Positions 37,101-49,000 of a stretch of 64,000 nt of DNA are shown here, one piece after another (within the stretch, counting starts at the first letter, position 1; every line of letters begins with the position of its first letter). The stretch is from the NCBI RefSeq assembly GCF_001625215.2, contig NC_030389.2, positions 45,683,454 to 45,747,453 on the forward strand, written 5' to 3'. This stretch comes from Daucus carota subsp. sativus. Taxonomy: Eukaryota; Streptophyta; Magnoliopsida; Apiales; Apiaceae. The notes under the pieces were generated by a model. That model did not search any database. It was not told where the DNA came from and saw only the letters and a program-made list of their open reading frames with translations. The position numbers were made by a program, and so were the translations under genes.

Positions 37101-40100
37101 TTAAGAAAATAATGTTATTCTGTATATGAAATAAATTTTAAAGTTTTAGCAGTATACAAGTATTAACATAAAAGTAAGGTTATAATTGAGGGAACAAGAA
37201 TGCCGGATAGAAATGCTGCTAAAGTTCATATTATTGGCACTAATGGACTACTATATTACCTTAAGTTCAGACTGGAGGGATGAAATTTCATCATGTATCT
37301 CAACTTTTGCATGTTTTGCTTCTTTAAGTGCAGCCTGGTAGTCAAATTCATTTTTTTCATGTATGAATAGTAGGGAAGAATGCACTATGCCAGAGAAGAA
37401 CATATAAAAACCTAACAACATCTTTAGTACAAAACTGCAATACTATGGGTCTACAGCAAAGTCATGTGTTGTCTTACATCAAGTCAATGAATAGAAATTA
37501 ACTCGAAGCAAAGAAGTGGAAACAATCACCTCTCTTTGACGCAATGCAGCTTCCTTTCTGAAAAAGAATAATATGATGCTTATAAAGATGGAAGGGTGGA
37601 AAGTCTAAAGCTGAGGATAAAACAGATTACAAGTTTCTCAATTCTTAATACCTGCTCAGTAATTTAGCTTCTAAAGATACGCCATCTCCGAGAGCAGCAA
37701 CCTACCAGTAGCAACTTTTCATGTACAAATTTCATGTTTACAACATACAACAGGCTGTAACATACGGATACAAAATACGGATTCATAACTACCATGGAGC
37801 ATTGGTTTCAAAAAAAAAAAAAACTACCATGGAGCATAAAATATGATATTTCCTCTCTCCCAAATTAGACACGCCTATTTTATCGGCATATTGACTTACA
37901 GATATTGTTTTTGACACCTTTCTCTCATACCTTTTTTCTTTCCTTGTATACAGACATCACTTATTATTTTGTTCTTTATGCATTCAAGAAAGTGAAAAGA
38001 AAGGCATTTGTTTAAATCATTTTAATGCTAAGAAGGACATCATTCATATTTTTTAAGGACATCATTCAAAAAAGTAAAAGTATTCTTATACTCAGAAATA
38101 CGTTGACATTTCAAGAGAAAAAGGTAATTTAGACAGCAAATACAGGATTACCTGCTTTTCAAGCTCCTTGACTCTAGCTTCTGCTTCCTTACAACTGTCT
38201 TCCTCTATTCTTAACTGTGCCACAGATTTTAAAATGATATCCAATACGCATATATAGTACGCACACAAATAAACACATGTGTGCACACACAAAAACACAG
38301 CAATAATCAAAGAAATTCATAAATACCTTCTCAAAGATAAGGTCGTTTTCTTCTTGTAGCATATCCAGCTGTAAATTATTGGATATTAACTTAGCAGAAA
38401 CTGTCAGAATGTACATACATTACATACATACACACACACACACATATATATATATGCCATTGTTCCATGGAGAACCCTCTCATATAGAGTTCCGCGGAGA
38501 ACCATTTGATTCTACTGTAAAATCTCATTAATAATTTTATAATTAGTCATACTTATGCATAAATTTCGATTCTAATGTAGAACACTAATCATACATAAGA
38601 TGCACAAACAATTTAACACACACAATCTAAGTAAAAAATTTGATTTTAAAATTTTGGTTCAACTGTAGAACCACTTTGGATGAATATGGTCCTACTGTAG
38701 AACAAATTTGTATATTATGATTAATTTTCAACGTTTTTTTGGAGGAAAAATGATGAAATTTTATCTTTTTGATTAACTAATTATATATTAGATGAATAAT
38801 GAGATTGATACATGAATTTTATGTGTATATATAAGTGTTCTCTACTGGACTCCATAATTTATTGCTAAAATTGAAATGTCAAAAACCTCTAGCATATCAT
38901 CATTCATCAAACGACACAAAAAAAAGTTACATACTTCGTCATGAAGTGCAGAAGCATCCCGCAGATCGCTTATGTCATTGAGGTTAATTTTCCCCATATC
39001 TGACGAAAATCTGAAAATTACACTCTTTAGCCTGTCTTAGTTGTCACAAAAGCACATTCTACCTTTTCAAAACATGTTGCAAAAAAGCTTTAAGCCTGCA
39101 AACAGACTTGAAGCATGTCCTCTAACAGTCACATTCTACTGGTTAAACACAATAATACACACTTGCAGTTGGATACATGGTCAAGAGAATAATAAAAGTA
39201 GGGTAATAATATACCTTTTATTTCTGTTCTTACTAGTAGGAGGATCAATTGGTGGTAATGATACCGCAGTCCTCAACGGCATGGTGCCAGGTGGCATAGG
39301 TGGCATCGCCCGAATTGAGTTTGCTGACCTTCCAGTAGATGTTGAGCGAGCTGATGAGCCCACCTTCATAGTGTTTAGACTTAAGTAAATAAATTATTCA
39401 CCAAATTTTAAGACTCGGCAATGCCCTCAAACATCCAACATGTACACAACAAACAACTATGAGCATTATTAAATTATTTGTTGCCACAATATTAACATTG
39501 ACAAAATCTATAAATTCAATAATATACAATCCAGTACCATTTTAACACTATCAAGGCTATTTTAGTTTGTGTAAAGCATATACCGAGCTAGAAAATTACA
39601 GGAATAAGTATTACCCCATGCATGTTAGGATTAACCATTGTGAAGTTGATTTGAAGACAACGCAAAGGTTTTTTCCGTACATAACCATATGCTTCCTCCG
39701 TCCTGCCCATTTCTTTACCTATTCAGTAGTCCGTTTTAAGGAGAATTTATCCAGATTTGAACAAAAACGAACAACTCAAATTATACTGCACAAGAGATCA
39801 AGATTTCCTAGTAGAACTTCAATGCAAATGATAAAGGTTCTGAATCTCGTCTTATAACAGAATTCACCATTCTTAATGAGCTAGTTTACTCTATTCCCTC
39901 ATGAGTAGTTTGGCTGAAGATGAACAACTCAAGTAATGGTCTGGACAAACACATTAAAATAATCAAGTTTCATGAATATAAGTAAATAATTTACCAAACT
40001 GCATTGATTTTCACTATACAGATCCTCCTAATTTAGCGATGTTCTCTAATTTCTTCTTCTACGGTAAATAAAAACAACTCAATTCAGCTAAAGGTAATAC

Positions 40101-43100
40101 ATGTCTGATTAAGTTGAGATACAATTCAACTCAGAAATGAGAAACCACTTTCATTTACTTAGATCTTCCAAAACCACATAATTGCGCTCCAACTACTCTA
40201 AAGCCAAATTGTTGCCAAGACTGATATCCAAAAAGAGGATGATGCAGGTATAAGTAACAGTGATGCTGATGGAAATCAAGGTTTTTAATACTTAGCAAGA
40301 TAACGATAATAGTAAGAAAATGCAACAAACATTAAATTTTTCCTGAAGCATTTAACATTTTCACTTTAAAAGATTAGAGGGCAATAAGCAAGTTCATTTA
40401 GGTGTTGTGCAGACATTTAATATTATTGTGCAATATGGTTTTAGTTGGATTTTAATTTTGTAGGTAAAAAAAGTCAATCAGAAGTGCGTCATTTTGTTCT
40501 ACATGTTTTCCAAGAATGCTATGGAGATGTGATTGAGTACAAGCAAAGTATAATGGGAAGAAAATTCCAACTGTGGAACCTCCACAGATGCCATGCTTAA
40601 ATTTGTTATGCAGTTTTGAAAGAAAATTCATACATTTCCAGAAAAAAATTCACATGATTTACCACACGCATTATAAGAGAATTAGGGAAAAGTGCAAAGC
40701 TGATGAAGATAAAAGGGCCTTCCAATAAAGCATATCAAAAGTATTTTAGGCCTATGAATATCATGCATCATTCATTTCCCTTTACTTCAAGATATAACAA
40801 GAATAATGAGATGTATGTAGATTACTACATGTTACTATAATTTTAAGTGGCAGAGTCGTCAGAATGAACATAAATTTTTCTAAAAACAAAATTGGCTACT
40901 AAAAAGTTAAAAACTATAATGCATAAGATGAACTTTACGTAGTATAGATATGCAAGAAAGAATAACAACGCATACAGGCAAACTTATTATATATATGCTC
41001 TCTGATATTACATACACAAGACACATGTCAAAAGATCTCCAATTAACTCTAACTAACTGAAGCAACTCTATAGATGAGCTGGCATTAATTGTGCTTCTAC
41101 GACAATTTCAGCTTCATCTGCTGACTTGAGATGATTTCTTGGCTAATTTAACTTGTAAGGCTTGAACTTGGGTACAGTTCTTGGTTGATTTTACATGCAT
41201 ATCCTTGATCATGCTCAGCACTTCGGTTGATATAATATCTGTAAGATTCTAATGAAAAAATTGAATCTAGGGGAGTGTTTTTAGGCTACCCTTATTCTCA
41301 AAATTATGAACTTATATGTCTTCCCTAAGTCGTTCATTTTAGTTAATCATCCACGCATAGGTACCTGCAAAATTTTCACACCATACCAAATTACAATATA
41401 CTTTCACTCTCACTTAAGAAATTCAATGCATAGGTCCATATTTTTTGTCATGCCAGAATTTCATGTCGATGTACAGTCGTACGTGGTACAATCATTTTTG
41501 GCTTATGTGTCCAAAATTTCAGAACGTTGTACATATATACAGATCATTCAAAACATTGAGTGGTGTAATGCATAGGCATCTGAACTTGCATCCCTAGAGG
41601 TAAGGCTGATCATACTCGTACTGTAGTTTTGTTTCCTGCCTAGTAACTGTAGGCCATTTGCCTGACAACACATCAAGTTGGCTGCAAGTGGCTTTATAAG
41701 GTGAAGTACTGTCATAATGGTTAGGTGGAGAGAACGAAGACATGCTTGTTGGCAAGGGGTTTCACACAATATAAAGGACTGGACAGTTTCGAGACCATTG
41801 AATTTGTGTGAAAGATACCTATATTTAGATCTCTCATAGCTTTTGCTGTCTTAAATGACTGGTCAATAACTTGGTCATATGTTACCAATACAATCCTATT
41901 TGGTGATCTAAATGAAAAATTCTCATAGCAACTTCCCCTGATTATGTTCAAGTCCTTGTATGGACTTAATCCCTGCATTGCTTCCTAGTTATCAGCAGCA
42001 CATCTCCAATTAGTCTTCATTCAGTCTAATTGTCATCCTAGTTTGTTCATCTGTGGCACCCTCTATTACTGTGCTCCTTATAAATGTAATTGACACAATT
42101 CTGGGAAAAATTGGCTCGTTAAGTAACAAAATTCCTACGAAACGAGCACTGCTACTATAATACTCCCTCCGTCCCATTGAGTAGTATACATATGGGGAGT
42201 GGCACGGAGGTTAAAAAAAAGTGTAATTTAGTGAAGAAAAGTAAGAAAAGTGGGTGAAGTGGTGGGACCCATTAATATTTAATGTGTAAAATGAGTGTAG
42301 TGTGAGTAAATTGGTGGGACCTATTAATTCTTAATGTATAAAGTGAGTGTAGTGGAAGAAGGTAGTGGATGTAGTTAAGTTTTTATATTACAAAAATTTA
42401 CTATTTTTGGTATGTATACAATTGATGGGACGTCCCAAAAAGGAAACTGTATACAGTCCAAGGGACGGAGGGAGTATGCTAAAATCAAAGTATGTACAAT
42501 CCTGATTTCCTTAAATATGTAGGTATATTGAATTGCTAACCATCTATGCTGCCTATCAAACGTAATCATTCATGGTTTATGCTTACATGTGATCCTGATA
42601 TAACAGGTATTTCACTTCATAAAGGGTTGATAGGCAGGCTTATGTACCCAACAATTTCAAGACCAAATATCTCTTTAACAGTTCACAATTCACATCCCAT
42701 CTCAATTCATTGTATGTCTTTAATCTGGTCAATTACAAGCTACTTACAAGTTAGTAAGGTCCTTGAAAGTCTCATGTGTCAAGGTATTATAATGTCAGCT
42801 AACAACTCATTACTTCTCTCATCTTTTTCTTATTCAGATTTACAGGAGCATCAAACCAATACAAGATCATTATAAATTTAAAGGGATCTGTATTATTTTA
42901 GGTAACTCAATTATTGCATGAAAGAGTAGGAACAATCAACCGTATCCATATCCTGAGTGAAGGCTGAATACAAGGTTATGGTTGGTGACTCTTGTGAATT
43001 CACATGGCTACCCCAACTTTTCTCCAAATTACAAGTTCCAGTTTAAACTCCTGATCTTCTATATTATAATACTTTAGCAGCTCCCCATATAATTTTCAGT

Positions 43101-44118
43101 CATGTCTTCTGTTAGACAGAAGGAACCATATTAAAAATATTTGCCTACTTAAAAAGGAGATGTTGCAATTTACCTTAAAATAATAGTTCATCTCCCATCA
43201 AACAGCAACATACTAATTTGTTTACAAAGGGACTTTTTCCCTGATCACTGTTAGCAATAACACCCCAAGTTCCGAGGTTCAAACCTATTTCATTTTCCTA
43301 ACATGATGAAAGATGTTTGCTTGTATTAATGCAACTGCAATGCAGATTATGATCAAGGAGTTGCAGAAAAATGATCAACCCAAGAAGTACAGTCGGTTTA
43401 AATTCTTCACGAGTCAATACTTCAATTCAAGATTAGGCAGGAAATACTGGTCCCTACTATGCTAGCTCATTACTAAAGTTGCAGCAGTTGTTTAACATAA
43501 GTTGGTATATTCTTGTATATGTATTATGCGAGAGGAACTGTGGTGTATAGTAAGCATAATTAACGAAGTTGTATATAAATCGATCAGATCGCAGACAACT
43601 TAGTTACAGGTTCATTTTCCTCAACTTAGTTTCATCGCAGACAAGCATCATTGCGAAACACGGGTTAATTAAAGTCCTAAATTAGTTCAAGTCACTTGGA
43701 AATAAGGAGTCATTAGTCGGCCTGAAATTTATGGATCTAATTGGCATTATACACATGAACCAGATAATAATTTAATAAGAAAAGAGTGGTAAATAAATAC
43801 CGCAGGTGAGGAAGATCTAGCACGGTGGTTGGTGTTGATAGTCCTGTTTGTACTAGCATTCCTTGGTGCTCCAAAATGAAATCTCATGCCGTTGTTTTCC
43901 AAATCGTCATCGTCATCATCGTCGCCATTGTCTGAAGTCTGAGTAGCCATGACCTGAGCAAGTCGTTGAGCCGCTGCTCTAGCCGCGAGGTTCTGAGTGC
44001 GCTTTATATTAGAAATGCTGGTGGAGGTGGAAGAGCATCCCGAGCCCGCAGAGGCTCCCGACTCGCTGCTCCACTGACGTTCGTATACTGGACTTCCTGT
44101 TCGTCTCCTTGCTTCCAT
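29062..44118 (-). CDS. SCD2: Coiled-coil protein SCD2 (stomatal cytokinesis defective 2), 17 exons
   Basis: Exons, minus strand: 44118-43801, 39363-39215, 39010-38935, 38368-38327, 38214-38152, 37701-37652, 37557-37530, 37334-37260, 36938-36828, 36727-36667, 35814-35698, 35514-35393, 35149-35080, 33266-33225, 32971-32931, 32655-32529, 29171-29062. The phases close to 533 residues. Residues 1-165 are Ser/Pro/Thr-rich and basic ([29 protein letters not shown]). Residues 182-300 are a heptad-rich coiled coil ([30 protein letters not shown]). The C-terminal half has the family blocks [33 protein letters not shown] and [12 protein letters not shown]2 works with SCD1 in clathrin-linked trafficking and cytokinesis. 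Intron 11 uses a GC donor. Introns 1 (4.4 kb) and 16 (3.4 kb) are swollen by transposons. The identification is from remembered family motifs. Confidence 0.88.
30157..30357. mobile_element. Stowaway-like MITE in SCD2 intron 16
   Basis: 201 bases with ends CTCCCACCACCCAAAATAA and, reversed, CTTCCAGTGTCCCAATATAA, with TA on both sides (30155-30156, 30358-30359). The ends are diverged from the CTCCCTCCGTCCC type, so it belongs to another Stowaway subfamily. Confidence 0.7.
30661..31119. mobile_element. Micron-like element inserted in a (TA)n tract, nested in the hAT element
   Basis: About 459 bases starting GGGGAGGGTTCTGGTACAAA and ending TTGATCCTATCCC, sitting inside a (TA)n run that resumes on both sides. 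Left and right share inverted motifs (ACAAACTTACAAAC and GTTTGTAAGTTTGTAAC). Insertion into TA microsatellites is the known habit of rice Micron elements; the assignment here is by that habit only. Confidence 0.6.
31120..31221. repeat. Compound microsatellite (AT)n-(GTAT)n-(AT)n
   Basis: About ten AT units, then a long run of GTAT/GTTT units, then AT again. It borders the Micron-like insertion. Confidence 0.9.
32008..32193 (+). mobile_element. Mutator-type MITE, copy 3, in SCD2 intron 16
   Basis: 186 bases with ends GGGTAATGCTACGTACCC and ...GGGGTACCTAGCATTTTCC, flanked by an exact 9-base repeat TTCTATATG (31999-32007, 32194-32202). The interior matches the copies at 12084 and 13195 (GTGGCACACAAACGGCTAG, GGGGGTCCCATTATTATTAG). 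Confidence 0.88.
33270..35079 (-). other. SCD2 intron 13, no recognised insertion
   Basis: About 1.8 kb between exons 13 and 14. I saw no transposon ends, RNA gene or reading frame with a known domain. Confidence 0.35.
38404..38455. repeat. Microsatellite (CATA)n-(CA)n-(TA)n in SCD2 intron 3-4 region
   Basis: Runs of ACATACAT, then CACACACACA, then TATATATATA. A sequence that looks like another element inserted at a TA tract begins directly after it. Confidence 0.85.
38456..38845. mobile_element. Possible TA-tract-inserted element in SCD2 intron 3
   Basis: Begins after (TA)n with GCCATTGTTCCATGGAGAACC and contains repeated AGAACC and CTACTGTA(A/G)AA motifs. Near 38835 an inverted-type GTGTTCTCTACTGGACTCC follows a TATATATA run. 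The right boundary is uncertain. Confidence 0.35.
39364..42170 (-). other. SCD2 intron 1, proximal part
   Basis: Mostly unrecognised AT-rich intron DNA. A single Stowaway-like end (CCTCCGTCCTGCCCATTTC) lies near 39695 without a partner. No exon-like coding block was found. Confidence 0.35.
42173..42474. mobile_element. Stowaway-type MITE in SCD2 intron 1
   Basis: 302 bases with CTCCCTCCGTCCCATTGAG at the left and, reversed, CTCCCTCCGTCCCTTGGAC at the right, flanked by TA (42171-42172, 42475-42476). The interior carries inverted GGGTGAAGTGGTGGGACC-type repeats. Confidence 0.87.
42546..43260 (+). pseudogene. Decayed Ty1/Copia pol fragment (RT end to RNase H) in SCD2 intron 1
   Basis: In broken frames the plus strand gives [21 protein letters not shown] (near 42620-42680), which matches the conserved RLIGRLLYLTITRPDIS block after Copia RT. 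Near 43210-43250 it gives [13 protein letters not shown], matching the end of Copia RNase H (Q.ADLFTKGL). Stops and frameshifts separate them. No LTR was found, so this is an old remnant. Confidence 0.65.
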
Positions 44119-44687
44119 ATCAACCACACCTCCAAAGCTGCATCAACAGCTAGATTTGAATTGTTTTTTAATTTTGGTAAAATAAATTTCGTACCGAGTT
44201 TACTTTAAAGAACAGAACAGGTTTTTTTGGGGGTCAATCTGGTCTTTACCAATAAAGTGATAGTCATTTTTGTATAAATGAAAATTTATTAATATTAAAA
44301 AATTTTAATTGTAAAGTATTGAGACACGCATTTAAAATAAAAAGTGTGCATAAATACAAATTAACCTTTAAATTTCATCACTTATTTTAACTTCATTCTA
44401 AATAATAAAAGCATTTCTTTTCATGTATCTTCTTATATAACTAAAAATATATAATATATTTTATAATGTGAAATTAATGGCCTCCCGCGTTCACGCTAAT
44501 TCCACCTATAAAAAAATTATTTTAATGAGAATTGATGCTTATTATGTGCTATGTCACAAACAATCATGTATATTAATTATCTTATCACACCACACATCCA
44601 TCATAATCACGATTATAGCATGTATCATAACTACATCCAGTATATTTTATAATCAAAATTATATCATATATGTATTTAGGGTTTGTC
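44119..44687 (-). promoter_or_regulatory. Upstream region of SCD2
   Basis: About 570 bases of AT-rich DNA between the SCD2 start and the nested transposon stack. It would hold the 5' UTR and proximal promoter. No specific element was identified. Confidence 0.35.
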
Positions 44688-44707
44688 TAATGTGTGTCTA
44701 TGGGCAT

Positions 44708-45562
44708 TAGAGCATTCCCGTTGGCTCCCCCATATGTTTCCCTATCCTCATAATTTAGGTAATTTCTTAACTTTTTATCAAAACTGAAGCTACATCCGAA
44801 ACCCTAAAATAGGGTTTAGTTTTAGGGACCAAAACTCAAACCCCATATTTGGGGACTCACTGTACATGCCCCATCCTCTTTTCTTTGATTTTTTAGTTTT
44901 ATTTTTAAGTGCAATTGATTAGATGATGAATGAAAGAGAGAGAGAAAGAGGTATTATAAAAGGGAATATAGGGATGGGGTAAGATAGGATGGGGAATGAG
45001 ATGTGGAAGATTTTTAAATTCATGAAGATAATTTTGGGGAATTACTAAATTTAGTAAGAATATAAAAAAAGGGATGAGGTACCCAATGTGAATGCTCTTA
45101 GAGGTGGCAAATTTTGATTTGGTTTTGGTTTTTATAAAATGAATTTAGTTTGGATAAATGAACCAAAATCATTTCCAAACCATATATTAATAAATGTGGT
45201 TATCGTTTTAGTTTGAATTATGGATAACTGGTTTAGTAAGTAAAAATAAATATTATATAATGAACAAAAATTAATACACTCGAGTGACAATATAATGAAT
45301 ACTAAATATAACAAAAGTGTGTGTGAGTCAATGTAGTGGTTCAAGCTCTTGGCTTCTCCAAGTAAGGTCACGAGTCATTATATAAGAAATCTTAAAAGTG
45401 AGACCAAATGTGGTTAGATCCATGTGTTGTGAGAAATGTAAAACTAGAAACCAAACCAAATCCATTTTTCTAAATGTGATTTTAAATGGGTCCAAATCCA
45501 CAATTTTGGTTTGGTTTGGTTTGGATTGGTTTAATGGTTTTGCAACCATATTGCCACCTCTA
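44708..45562. mobile_element. hAT-type element, interrupted by a Tourist MITE
   Basis: Ends TA[insert]GAGGTGGCAAATTTT and, reversed, TAGAGGTGGCAATATGG. Flanks ATGGGCAT (44700-44707) and ATGGGCAC (45563-45570) agree in 7 of 8 bases, fitting an hAT 8-base duplication. Its arms are rich in TTTGGTTTGG / CCAAACCA. The Tourist element occupies 44710-45097, two bases inside the left end. Confidence 0.75.
44710..45097. mobile_element. Tourist-like MITE (PIF/Harbinger), innermost of the nested stack
   Basis: 388 bases with inverted ends GAGCATTCCCGTTGG and, reversed, GAGCATTCACATTGG, flanked by TTA on both sides (44707-44709 and 45098-45100). The target TTA is made of the last base of the hAT target duplication plus the first two bases of the hAT end, which proves the insertion order. 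Confidence 0.85.
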
Positions 45563-45722
45563 ATGGGCACATGCTAAGCGCGGAATTTGATATGTTTGGG
45601 AGGTTTTGATTAGTGTGGTTGTTGTATTTGCAGGGCGTCCGCCATTATTAAGATATGAGAGCCAATCAAAATCTCTCAAACTTGTAAAATTTCACGCTTA
45701 GCATGTGTCATGGGCACACACT

Positions 45723-46045
45723 GAAAAACCGATGTATTTATATATGAAGTAGTAAGAAATAAATTAGCTGGAGCCTTTTTTCTGTTAGCTACATGTGTGC
45801 ACGAGTCGTTAGCAGTTACCTTACAAATAGAAGCTGGTGTAGAAGTTAAAGACAGGCGATATCAACGGATCTGCAGAATTATTTTAGCCAACAATCGCCC
45901 TACTTTTTTTTTTTTTTGAAATAAATCGCCCTACTTAACTCCTTGGATTATAATTAATTATTACTATTTCAGCTGTATCAAACAGTGTCCCATTCATTTT
46001 ACTCATTGCAACTGCAGGAATCATATATTTACAATCTAATCTATT
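45723..46045 (+). promoter_or_regulatory. Upstream region of eIF2-beta
   Basis: About 320 bases between the transposon stack and the eIF2-beta start codon, with a T-run at 45905. Probably the proximal promoter and 5' UTR. No core element was called with certainty. Confidence 0.4.
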
Positions 46046-49000
46046 ATGGGTGAAGATAGTAAAGAAGATATCCCCGAGGTTAATCTTAATTTCTCCATGC
46101 AAATGTGGGTTAATACAAGTACCTGTTCTTTTTTCATGTTGAACAAAAGGATTGAAATGCATGAATAGGAAAGCATTGGAATTTTAACAGATTCTAATAA
46201 ACACTCCCAATAATTTCATGTATGCGTTTGTGTGTATTAATGTGAATGATTTGAAGTTTAGTACAGCGAGATTATATCGAATTATGTTGTGAGCTGGATG
46301 CCAGTTTGCTTGGTGAGTTTACTTGGAAACCTTTTATTGCGCAGTTGCTTCCATTTGATAGCACCAAAAAGAAGAAAAAAAAGAAAGTTGTGATTCAAGA
46401 TCATGGTGATGATGGGGTCGATAACTTAGCCGATAAGGCGCAAAATCTACCAAGTATGTCTAAAACAAACGAGAATTTGAATTCATTATTATTAGGAAAT
46501 CAGTGTATATTTTCTTTCTTTTTCATTAGCTAATAATAAACTTATGCTTGCTTATTAATTATTATGTGACACGTGATGGTTTCTGGTCTTGGTTTACGTT
46601 AGTTTCCGAAGGAACAGAAAATGCATTTGCTGGCTTAAAAAAGAAAAAGAAGAAGCCAGTAAGTTTTTTACAAAGACCTCCTTTTAGGGTGTAACTGGGA
46701 GCATGGGAGTATGTGACACCAATATTTCATATCCTTGTAGGTGGAAACAAACTCCAATGGGAGTGCTCATTTGGGAGGTGATCCTGACGGTAATGAAATT
46801 GTTAATGCTAAGATATCAAGCCCCAGGATTAGAATGGAAGAATTGTAATCAGTCGTCCATTCTTATCACTGATGATTATAATTGATTAAATTTTCACATT
46901 TTTTTTTTGTTTGCAGATGATTTAAATTGATAATCCATGTTTATTTTACATGGGATTATAGTTTTAAAAATATATATATTTGAAATAATAAATCCTCCAA
47001 TGGAATATTATGATATTATACTTTACTCCAATAAACAAATATATTTAAATTTAATTTTTATTATTGAAAGTACGATTAAGTTTTATAAATTAAACATAAA
47101 ATTTTGAAAAAATATAATCTTATAACAAACATGCCCTGCTCGTTATATAAAACTCAAGGCATATTAAACAATCTTGGGTGTTGCCTTAGATGAGGCTGAA
47201 GGGGAAGGAAGTGAAAAGCAACCTCAATATCCCTGGGAAGGTAGTGATCGGGATTATGAGTATGAGGAGGTATGCACGCGCGCCTAATTAACTCTTCTAT
47301 GGATTGCCTTTTACATCCATTGATTGATGCAATGGCCTGTATATTTTTAGCTGCTCGGCAGAGTATTTCATATTCTCAGAGAGAATAATCCAGAGCTTGC
47401 TGGAGATAGGCGCAGGACAGTGATGAGGCCTCCACAAGTCCTTCGAGAAGGCACAAAGAAGACAGTTTTTGTTAATTTTATGGATCTCTGCAGGGCGTAA
47501 GTTAACTCTTTTGCCCCATGATTATTTATCATTGACCCATTTTTGTAAATATAAGCATCATGTATTATATTTTCCTCCCAAGTTAATTTTTTGCTATTAA
47601 TATTATCCTTCAATATGCATGTGAGCACAACAAGTATAATGAAACTGTCTACTGCACTTCCCCCATTTTTTGTAGTTAACACACTCATGCTTAGGTTTGC
47701 TCTTGCACATAGGACTCATAATTATAAAATTATTGATCTGATAGAGATTCTTGCCCTCGGAAGATTCATACAGTAACGTGTCTCATAGATTTAATAAAGA
47801 TGCTTTTTTCTGTTACCATCCAAGCTAGATTATTGTCCTACTTGTTTAAATCTTTCAGGATGCATAGGCAACCAGATCATGTCATGACTTTCTTACTGGC
47901 TGAAATGGGCACAAGTGGCTCTCTTGATGGTCAACAGAGATTAGTTGTCAAGGGTCGATTTGCTCCTAAAAATTTTGAAGGAATTTTACGAAGATATATC
48001 AGTTAAGTTTCTTGTTCTTTTTTCTAACTTCTGTAATTGTTTCATATGACACAGAACATGCTATTTGATACTGCAGCTATGGATACACATACATATACAG
48101 GCAAGTTGCTCTAATACAAACCAAATTAGAGGACAAACTACAAACTTAAACTAGGCTCTTAAATTAATCTAATCTAATGGCCCCTAGAAGTCACCTTCTG
48201 ACTTGTATTAATTTTTCTTAGTCTCCAACAATCATTTTGCATACCATATGTGCTATATTTCGGTGTGAGTTAGAATTTTTTTTATTTTAATTTGTAGTTT
48301 GTATTTTTAGGAGGTTTGTATTGGAGTAAGGACCCTATATATATGTGTGTATTATGGTCAAGAACATTGCCCATATTACAAATATTGGATTGTGATCTGG
48401 TATGAAGTCATGCTGGCTTGGTAAATGTTTAAACGCATTTATATACCTAGAACCTTGACTCAAGTTATAATATAATCTGCTTACTCAAAGGCACATGCAT
48501 TCTGATTGCAGATGAGTATGTTATATGTAATGGATGTAGAACCCCAGACACAATTCTTTCCAAAGAGAATCGTCTCTTCTTTCTCCGATGTGAGCAGGCA
48601 AGTTCCCCTTTTACTTTATCTATACTCTTTATTAAAATGATGCCTAATCTGATGAGAATTTGACACATAATCTAGTGATGTCATCTATTAAAGGAGAGGA
48701 TGGCACAAACAATATTGATATCAGCCAGTAAGTATATGATAATTAGAAACATGATAAATATTTGTATATTTCTAAAAGAAATATATTAAAGAAAGACATA
48801 AAGATTTACATATTAGGTGGGGATACATCAGTGGCTGCAACCTTTCTAATATTAAGAGGAAATACCTCTTTCCACCCACATATTTATTTGGCTTCAAGGG
48901 CCATTTAGCAAGCAAGTATGCAGGGATATTGCCGCCGTGACTTACAAAACTAAAGTTAACATTTTCCATATCAGAGACATGCTATAAGCAAGCGTTGTTT

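Larger units (their letters stand above)
44688..45722. mobile_element. Outer MITE of a nested stack (interrupted by an hAT element)
   Basis: Left part TAATGTGTGTCTATGGGCA (44689-44706) continues after the hAT insertion as CACATGCTAAGCGCGGAAT (from about 45569). The right end, reversed, reads CAGTGTGTGCCCATGACACATGCTAAGCGTG, giving inverted ends of about 50 bases. Without the inserts it would be about 180 bases. A relative lies at 14276-14405. The superfamily is not determined. Confidence 0.6.

Noticed and set aside
46703..46885. Plus-strand frame spanning eIF2-beta exon 4
   Set aside because: It reads exon 4 in another frame and runs through the donor site at 46790; the spliced reading restores the conserved protein.
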